From NCBI RefSeq assembly GCF_040183065.1, contig NC_091119.1, positions 104,522,263 to 104,586,262 on the forward strand: 64,000 nucleotides of DNA. The letters are read 5' to 3'. Origin of the DNA: Periplaneta americana. Its lineage: Eukaryota; Arthropoda; Insecta; Blattodea; Blattidae. Of this stretch, positions 56,771 through 64,000 are shown one piece after another. The notes under the pieces were generated by a model. That model was given only the letters and a program-made list of their open reading frames with translations, was not told where the DNA came from and did no database searches. The position numbers were made by a program, and so were the translations under genes. Positions within the stretch are counted from its first letter, which is position 1. Each line of letters starts with the position of its first letter.

Positions 56771-57205
56771 TTCTATTTCTATAATGAGAATATTAATGTA
56801 ATTGCCATTAGAGGTTTTGTAAATCTATTTAGAGGAATTAATTATAATAATAATAATAAGAATGGACAGATGTTAGTTTCATTATAAGTAACAAATATTA
56901 ATCAGCAATTAATCTGTTAAGTAAGAATTTATGTAATTTTGACCTAAATGAAGTTATTGTCCAACAACCCCTTATATCACTCGGAAGGGAGTTCCAATTT
57001 CTAGCAACTGAAACTGTATAGGATGAAGAATATAAAGATGTCTTGTGGTAGGGTATACTGAGTAAATTGTTATGATGAGATCTTGTACTTAGCTGATGAT
57101 ATGCGGATAAATTTTGAAAACGAGAAGCCAAATACGCAATTCTTTCCATCATGCGCAGGAAGCCTACTTGGGCTAACGTACTTACTGATTCCCCATGTAC
57201 TTCTT
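56382..57205 (-). mobile_element. LINE 3' fragment (Jockey/CR1-like)
   Basis: The minus strand ends in an ATT-type tail (56382-56438). Near 57100-56900 it encodes the C-terminus of a Jockey/CR1-like reverse transcriptase: RSHHNNLLSIPYHKTSLY, VARNWNSLPSDIR and FRSKLHKFLL. This R..N..L..P..RT..Y and WN.LP.. block is the usual end of such proteins. 5'-truncated against an ATC microsatellite. A TA-repeat microsatellite lies at 56736-56766. Confidence 0.75.
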
Positions 57206-57210
57206 CCTCT

Positions 57211-57256
<46 letters not shown>
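57206..57256. repeat. ATC microsatellite
   Basis: About 45 bp of ATC repeats. Source of spurious poly-Met, poly-Ser and poly-Ile frames. Confidence 0.95.
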
Positions 57257-57951
57257 CTATCATCAACTTAAATTTCCATTCCGTCTCTAGAATATTTCAA
57301 GATTTGGCTTCTGAAATCATTGTACCATTGTTAACAGCTATTCCTCACCCTTCCCTGTGGCGTTTTGAGTTTGTTAGTTAAAATTAGAATGGAGAATTCA
57401 TCTCTCAATCCTTCAACACAACAGTGTCCGTGCTAATGTTGCCCAGTACCCAGGGTGAGATTCACGTCTGCAAGTAACCACACTGGGATATGGACCGACT
57501 GTTTTTACAGATTACATTAATTTGGTCACCAATTAACTTCTCAATGGCTACAGAGCGTATCTCAAATGTGGCACAGTATCTAAATTTATTTAATGTACCT
57601 ACTTCGCCTTCAACGACGGCGGACCTAAGGCTTCTCGACATAGCTGAAGCCAATATTCAAAATCGAAGGGAGCAGCCCACTAATCTCCAGGACACTCCGG
57701 CTATGAAAAATCCTTATAGTTCTTCTGCAAACAGGTTGGGCACCATGTGTTCTTCTTATTGTGAACATAAATACTTGTCTAATTTTATCCAGTACTTGCC
57801 TAAATTTTAAATCACGTCCAATTAAGTCTTTAATTATTAATGCATAATTAATATGCATATCTTTGAGAAACAAAACATCTTCTGGAATTTATTAAAGAAA
57901 ATCAAATCCTCATTCTTGTCTACAAAGCATCGTACTACATCTAAGAATATA
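57257..57951. other. Unidentified interval with open frames on both strands
   Basis: A plus-strand frame (57490-57810) and minus-strand frames (57462-57653, 57625-57873) overlap. None has motifs I recognise. Base composition is higher in GC than the surroundings, so this may be a decayed exon or transposon fragment. Confidence 0.25.
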
Positions 57952-58187
57952 GGATAAAGTTGCCTAATTCCGTGATACTCCTAATTCCGTGATAGGTCTT
58001 TTCACTGAATGTCACCGGGTTGGGTATCTTGCTAGGAAGTTCACCGATGTCTCAAAAGTAGGCGAAATATGTAATCTTTCGAGGGAGATGTCTGTCGCTA
58101 TGGTCGAACGGCAAAGCTTTGACTGACATTCCATTTTTAAAAAGTATCACGGGATTAGGGGTATCACATAAATAGGCAACTTTATCC
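57952..58187. mobile_element. 236-bp MITE, TA-flanked
   Basis: Inverted ends from GGATAAAGTTGCCTA match for about 43 bp with several mismatches. TA lies at 57950-57951 and 58188-58189. Probably a Tc1/mariner-type non-autonomous element. The phrase ctaattccgtgata occurs twice in the left end. Confidence 0.85.
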
Positions 58188-58949
58188 TACTAAATTTGCA
58201 TGAATTGATTACACATTTTTAACATTGCATATACATAAAGAGAATTAAAACTTCTCGAAACGTCCATTTTGTTTCGTTTTCAAACTCCCGATGAAAATTT
58301 ATGTGACTACATTGAAGATGTTCAACTCTCAGTGCAGAAGATGTCTCAAAATCAAATAGATTAATTCTACAATCGTTCGATTCCTTACTTTTTCTTTCGA
58401 TATTCTTTGCTTAATGCCTGCCGATCAATACCCGAGATTTTTCTCGCGAGTTATGTCAGAAATCGGACGAGTGGTCCTGAACGAGTTCTTTTTGATGAGT
58501 TTTGGATTTCACTTTCATGCGTGACTCCACTATGGGTAATTTAATTCTCTGAATTATTCAAAATATATTATTCCTCTTTCTGATCTGGCTCAACAGTTGG
58601 TTAGGCATTTCTCTCAGTTTATAGGGCTACATCTCTATTTCATAATGTATTACGGGAGTTGGAATGTATTTATCCCCGGGGGAATATGCCTAACATTGTT
58701 ATTTGTTATAGCTGTTACAGCTTTTATCGTTCTATATAAACCTTCGTCAAGCTACATTCTGTGGTGAGAAGTAATCATTTTAATTTATATTATTGTTATT
58801 TCGTTTCGTTTCATATGTTGCATTCTATAACTCTTATATAAACAATTTCAGAAGTAAAATATTACACAGTACTAGTATATAATATATTATAAGTATTACA
58901 ACTTAATTTACAAGCATAAATAGTTCATTTGTTGAGTGGAAGGTGTTAA
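58188..58949. other. No supported feature
   Basis: AT-rich, no gene. May include more 3' sequence of the LINE at 58950-60110. Confidence 0.35.
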
Positions 58950-60110
58950 TATGGTTAAAGGTGTTTAATAAAATTGTGTTCTAAACTTTTTCTCTTGGCT
59001 CTATAGAATATCTAGACAATGCAGTGCACTGAAGACTGTAGTCAATTTTTATAACACCTTAGACCAACAGAGGATAAACACAGATAAAATTTATATCTTG
59101 TATTAAAATTTAAAAAAAATGTTCTTATCAGTAGATAAAACATACTCTGAGAAAAATATAAACTGAGAAAGTACGGTCAATATTTGTACAATTTAGAAAA
59201 CCATTCTGTAGCATGACCTTTTGTAAACTCCTATCATTCTAAGGGATTTATTTTGTAAATAAAAAAAAAATATATGTTTATCTCCAGATGAGTCAGCCAA
59301 AAATATTATTCCATATTTGATTACAGAACGGAAGTATGCAAAGTATGTTACTTAAGAATGTTTATATTGACAATAGAGGATAGGATGTCAATGAATAAAA
59401 GACAATCCTCACATAAGGAACATGTTTTACAGTTCAACTGACTAACCAGTTCCAAACCAAAATAAAGTTTTGTGCACTAAATTTCATTACACTTGTTTTA
59501 CCAATATAAATGCTAGTTTATTTGCACTAAACCAATAATGTTCTACTTCTACAATAAACTGTTTAGCCTTTATTAATCAGGTAATCTTTCAGTACTTTGA
59601 TTTTTATTGTATTTGTAAAGTTAATATTAATTGTAATTATAATCGTAATTGTATTCTTAATAATGTAGTTGTAATCCCCTGGTAGAGGGGAATAGAAGGC
59701 CTGATGGCCTTATCTCTACCAGGTTAAATAAATAAATAATAAATAATGTATTTGCTATAGCTCTGTATAATAATTGTTTGTAAAGTGATCGTATTGTTTA
59801 CTTGAAATAAACACGCTTGCATTATCTGTAAATAAAATTACCTGGGATGAATTATTTAAGGCTAATGCTAAATTAATAACAATAACATAAGCTAGTAACA
59901 AAAATGGATAAAATTTATTCCTTGAGAATTCCATGTTTAATATTTTATGTAATTATATATAGTTTTTCTCGTGTGTAAGTAAGATCTAAAGCTACCTAAG
60001 GTCTCATCTTTAATACCATACAACGTTAAATTGCTTACCAATGTAGTATGATCCACAAAGTCAGATGCTTCAATCAATTCATAAAATATTCCTCCCGGCA
60101 TTTAATTTAG
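58950..60110 (-). mobile_element. Decayed Jockey/CR1-like LINE
   Basis: The minus strand has EASDFVDHTTLVSNLTLYGI near 60070-60015 (the xFDxVxHxxLxxKLxxYGI block of reverse transcriptase). Then comes VILFTDNASV near 59840 (the FADDTSV catalytic block with one Asp changed). YFRSVIKYGIIFLADSS near 59340 matches the FxSxMxYGIIFWG block typical of Jockey-type elements. Many stops. Confidence 0.7.
59560..59760 (+). mobile_element. LINE 3' end on the plus strand
   Basis: ctggtagaggggaatagaag followed by gccttatctctaccaggtta and an AAATAAATAAAT tail is a characteristic LINE 3' end. The complementary version occurs near 56450-56490. It lies within the minus-strand LINE relic, so it is a nested insertion. 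Confidence 0.6.
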
Positions 60111-60983
60111 AATTTAAAGAATTCATCAAACAAAAAGCTGCAATCTCTGTTATTTTCTTGAAATAAAAACTGCTTCTAAACTTTAAAATAATATTGGCTT
60201 TCAAGTAACGATTAATCTATTATACATAACCTCCTAAAACACTTTTGAAAATATTGTTAACGGTTATATGAGAGTATAATTAGCTATTTGAATCTCTGAG
60301 AAAATACAGTATTCAATTGACAATCAAATTTACAAAAAGTAATTTAATTATTTTGAACAGGCTTTCAGAAGATTACTTTCTAGGCCTAGTTCATCATACA
60401 AGCTTACAGGAGAATATTTTGTCTTCTAGTGTAGTGGGAATAAATTTGAGTACTGAAAACTAAATGTTAAATATATCTCTTAAATAATAAGTTCCAACAT
60501 CATCTGAATAATTTTTATTAAGTTATGAATGTTAATTATTTATAGGTTGTTAAATGAATTTCTAATGGAATTTGGATCCTCTTCTTTATGATCACTGATT
60601 TTATACCCAGATAATATACTGTGATTTATTACTTGTAATAATATTTTGTGCATATTTTTCTTTTATAAATAACTAATTCAATCATGTCAGTCATATAAGA
60701 ATCTAGGATTTACTATTACGAACTTATAATCCATAAAATTTCGCACCGGTTTAGTGAAGTTTGCTCAAAGGTAAGAGATTACGTATTGCATCCTCAATAA
60801 AATCCTTATTAGTATAAATCCACAGGTATGACTATCTAACATCCCATTGGTTCGGAAGTTGAATCTAGCGAAAATGGTTTATATTAAAAGTTTTTGTTCT
60901 TGGAACGATGCAAATGGTTGCAAAATGTATATAAGCAATTTGAGTAAATCTATGTTGTTCTACGGTTAGAAAATAGTGCTATC
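60111..60983. other. Intergenic downstream of GR-8
   Basis: AT-rich, no gene, no C-terminal receptor exon found. Confidence 0.4.
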
Positions 60984-61201
60984 AATCATCAAATTATGGT
61001 TTATTTAACGACGCTCGCAACTGCAGATGTTATATCAGCGTCGCTGGTGTTCCGAAATTTTGTTCCGCACGAGTTTTTTTATATACCAGTACATCTACTG
61101 ACATTAGAACACTTAAGTGCCATCGATCTGGGTCCGGGATCGAACCCGCAATATCGAGCACAGAAGGCCAGCGCTATACGACTACGCTACCGAGGCCGAC
61201 C
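60984..61201 (-). mobile_element. tRNA-derived SINE, family S2, copy 2
   Basis: Same family as 22038-22269. B box gggttcgatcccgg near 61136-61149 (read on the minus strand). Duplication agtgctatc at 60975-60983 and 61202-61210. It lies only about 70 bp past the donor of GR-8, in the presumed intron. Confidence 0.85.
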
Positions 61202-61277
61202 AGTGCTATCCAATGAGTGCGTGTGTAAGAACGAATTTTTGTTTGAAGTTCAACATATTAACTTCGAAAATACTCAC

Positions 61278-62177
61278 CGTGACACATGTGCAAGAACAGG
61301 ACCATAACAGATGGAACAGAGGCACTACGATCAGCAGTCCAATGCACAGAACGATGCCGTTCACACCATCCCTGTTGATCACTAACGTGCAGTCCACCAT
61401 TCGAGCCACACTATAATGCATGTATATCGTGGAGGAAATAAATTTGAAGGCCATTGAACACAATAAAATGAGCGAGAACTTTTGGGAAAGGGTTTCAACT
61501 GCGTCACACACGCGAGCATTCCGCCTCACCAAATCCATCAGTAGGTGCAAGTGAGTAGAATTCAGCTGTAAGCTGATAGAGAGAAACATATCCTTGAGAA
61601 ACGAGACCAAACTTATGAACAATACGTCGAAGTACAGAATAGTGGTGATGTCAAAGTAATTCATGAGGCTTTCCATTGCCTGAAAACCCTTGTCCATGGA
61701 GATTGAAAAACAAAAGTAGATGAGAACTATGCAAATGACAACATACGAGCCAATTTGGAATGTACAGAACAGCAAATTCCCCTGCAAGGAAGAGTGCATA
61801 TTTATCTCCTGCTGGGAAAGCTCGGCCAAGTTATTGATGACTTCCATTATTTCACCACTTTTGAAGAAACTTAAGACGAACGATATGTAGGATGTAATAC
61901 CAACCAGGTTACGTAGACTCATGTGAGTATAAACTACAAATTTGTTGTCTGTGTGCAATTTGAGCTGGTAAACTTGGGTCACCACCTTGATCTTTAGGGC
62001 CGCGATAACCAGCGGCAATACAAAGCTAAAGAACTTAGCCAGTCTGGACTTCTCCAGTGCGCGATGCCCTACTTCTCCTTTTAGAACAAAGGGCAGAAGA
62101 CCATGAAATTTTGTGATGGAGATGAGTGGAAAAATTGTAGAGTAAAAGTCTCGCTTTCTCGCTTTAAATACAGTCAT
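61278..62177 (-). CDS. GR-8: gustatory receptor, long N-terminal exon
   Basis: 300 codons from ATG at 62177 to the phase-0 donor GTGAGT (61272-61277) after CTCVT. It is a distant member of the GR-3/4/5 group: FPLISITKFHGLLPF near residue 16, then a G..G.RALEKSRLAKF stretch aligning with the GGRxLATSKMFKF of that group, then SGEIMEVINNLAEL aligning with SDKIxExINNLAxLD. Six hydrophobic segments at about 46-68, 82-108, 130-157, 165-188, 232-255 and 270-295. The loop motif RRNARVCDAVETLSQKFS corresponds to HGSLCNVCDQV of the paralogs but keeps only one Cys. The open frame beyond the donor (ending HALIG) is intron plus SINE boundary. TM7 absent. No defect seen. Confidence 0.87.
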
Positions 62178-63774
62178 GCTTCAGGCTATGTGATTCAACT
62201 TGACAATTCTCTGAAAGATCTGATATGCGGAACGAACGGAAATCAAGGAGATGCATGCGAATGTCTTCTAATAAAGTTAAGTGACACGTTCTCAATCAAT
62301 TAATGCTGTTAAAGCTCTTTAAAACTGTACTGCGGGAAGCATACAAGACGACTCGAAACCATTGTTAAGAACCTGTCACGCACTTGCAGTCATGTTCTAA
62401 CAAGAGTTTCATTGAATATTCTAGTATGTGGGTAGTGGCAAATAGTAGCATAATAACATATTATACAAGTTGATTCATGACTACATTGCATAACTTGAGG
62501 GAAAATAACCTCAGATTAATGTGGTAAGGAGATTTTTTATGAAAATGGGCCAAATTCACAGCAGCAGAATTTCACAAAATTAATGTAGCCTATATTATTT
62601 GGGGAAAAACGAAAAGTAGTATAAGTATATTTTATAACATTGAACTAATATAGTCATTGGTTTAAATATTGAGAATCAGTGTCAGTAGACGTTTCAAAAG
62701 TTTCAAGTATCAGATGACACGTAATTATCGCTCGAGTGAATAATTGCACTCTATTAGACCTAATTGAAGTATGTGTTGGGTTATTAGTCCTCCTAGATAC
62801 TTTGTTTTTATGACTTTCAGATTTAACTAAGTGAGTTGCAGACGAGCTTGTTACGGAGTTTTGATTACTTATATGCTATCCCGTACAATATGTTTACCAA
62901 TAGAGTAACTATACTTAAAGACGAGGAACTACTCTGTATATGAAAGTTATAAATTACTGAAATTTATGCAAAGAAGTATAAAAGCATTATTTAATTCTCT
63001 ACAATATAAGTATTAAATGTCAAATGACTCATAAACTAATATTATATTTGCATTCATTATGATTAAAAGCACTGACAGGCGAGAAAATCGCTGGTGGTAT
63101 TTCACAACAGCAGAAGTAGAAACATTTCCACAGAAAAATCGGTACATAAATATACATTTATGTACCCGGCATTACAAAATATATACGCTCTAACGATTGA
63201 AATTTCCTAAGTCACAAGATTATGTGTGGCTACCGAAGTCTCTCACAAAAAGGGTAATGCTTTGATTTCCAGAGTTGAAGTTCGGTTCAAAGGAGTACGA
63301 ATCTCATAAACGAATTTCGGTAACTCGACAACCTTTGAGTATAGAAATTACATTCAAATTAACTGTTCTTACAGTAACATAGTAAATAAACACAAGTTAT
63401 GTACTTCAGTCAGCAATAGGTCTGTATATTAGAGAAAAGGAAAGAAAAACGGAAGCGAAACATGTTCGAAGAATGTTCGAAGGGAGGGAGAGAGCGAGTA
63501 ACCAGAAACAGAAAGTAGTGGCCTATATGAAAAAGAAAGACTTAAGAAAGATAGAAAACTGGAATCGAAAACGCAATGGAGTTAAGCAGAATAACAAATT
63601 GTAGGAGGGGAAGGAAAGAAAATTATAAATTGCAAAATAAAACATTAGGCCTATGGCAGAAAAAACAAGTTAAATATTTGTCTTCTATATAATGTATGAT
63701 TTACAGTTGTAAAGGTCAAGGAGAAACAGCGCCTGTAGCGATTACATGTCGCGTGGGGTATTATCACACTCTAA
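62178..63774. other. Upstream of GR-8; no other gene
   Basis: Mostly AT-rich, with a purine-rich stretch near 63430-63620. No coding sequence or element with clear ends. Confidence 0.4.
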
Positions 63775-63936
63775 TATATACAGTCACGAAGCTTGAGTTG
63801 TGAGGGTACTAGGAACACTAGACTGTGCCGGTACTATTTTGCATTGTCTGTAATGAGGCGATATTAGCGATCCTAGTGGTTGGCAACTATCTATGGATGC
63901 ATATTTACTACGTACTGAGCTTCGTGACTGTATATA
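63775..63936. mobile_element. 162-bp MITE
   Basis: TATATACAGTCACGAAGCT at 63775-63793 is exactly complementary to 63918-63936. TATA-rich ends are consistent with a TA target. No coding sequence. Confidence 0.85.
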
Positions 63937-64000
63937 CTAGACTGTGGTATTATTGTGACAAAATTCACTTCCACAATTGTAAGTTCAATGCAATGAGAAG

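Noticed and set aside
56898-57381. Poly-Met, poly-Ser and poly-Ile frames
   Set aside because: Products of the ATC microsatellite. Only the LINE C-terminus downstream of it is meaningful.
1-64000. CRISPR arrays, operons, riboswitches or bacterial promoters
   Set aside because: The window is animal DNA. Direct repeats here are microsatellites or transposon parts with no regular spacers.

Overview
This window looks like a large, repeat-rich insect genome, most likely a cockroach (Blattodea). The evidence is eight paralogous gustatory-receptor (GR) exons on one strand and very dense transposable elements: RTE and Jockey/CR1-like LINEs, Penelope, hAT, mariner and many tRNA-derived SINEs. One SINE also yields a short antisense peptide that I remember seeing often in predicted Periplaneta americana proteins. 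That last point is memory, not a database result. Nothing bacterial, no operon and no CRISPR array is present.

The only host genes I can support are the GR units, all on the minus strand: GR-1 (1672-2530, pseudogene), GR-2 (7143-8003), GR-3 (18673-19599), GR-4 (28278-29210), GR-5 (36446-37372), GR-6 (47471-48328), GR-7 (53509-54531) and GR-8 (61278-62177). GR-1/GR-2 are close duplicates, GR-3/4/5 form a second tandem family that GR-8 resembles, and GR-6 and GR-7 are more divergent. Each is one long exon of about 286-341 codons covering roughly six membrane segments. Each ends at a phase-0 GT donor at the same point of the protein. By eye I found no exon for the last membrane segment (the TYxxxxxQF motif) between them. 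Either the introns are long and those exons were missed, or this is an array of alternative first exons sharing C-terminal exons left of position 1.

The rest is layered mobile DNA, and many insertions can be dated relative to each other by target-site duplications. From left to right: an RTE copy split by a hAT element (3175-6206); three hAT-type elements stacked in one 8-bp target upstream of GR-2, the third carrying a head-to-head Penelope palindrome (8405-12758); a TIR-bounded element of unassigned family with a decayed protein and two SINE insertions (12977-15861); a mariner-type remnant; an element with only a LINE ORF1-like gene (20635-22311); a mariner with an intact transposase (24590-25919); a SINE split by an RTE fragment (26209-27794); a 1.7-kb palindrome with tRNA-like modules (32755-34442); a second ORF1-only element with a 2A-like motif (38953-41028); twin 68-bp palindromes; a solo LTR inside an ACAT microsatellite; RTE inside RTE (45998-47236); a nearly full-length but dead RTE (about 50056-53236); and decayed Jockey/CR1-like LINEs downstream of GR-8.

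The mobile elements do not appear to contribute to receptor function, but several lie within a few hundred bases of receptor exons. The duplication units of the receptor array carry their upstream regions along, so the paralogs share a conserved block 150-250 bp before the start codon.
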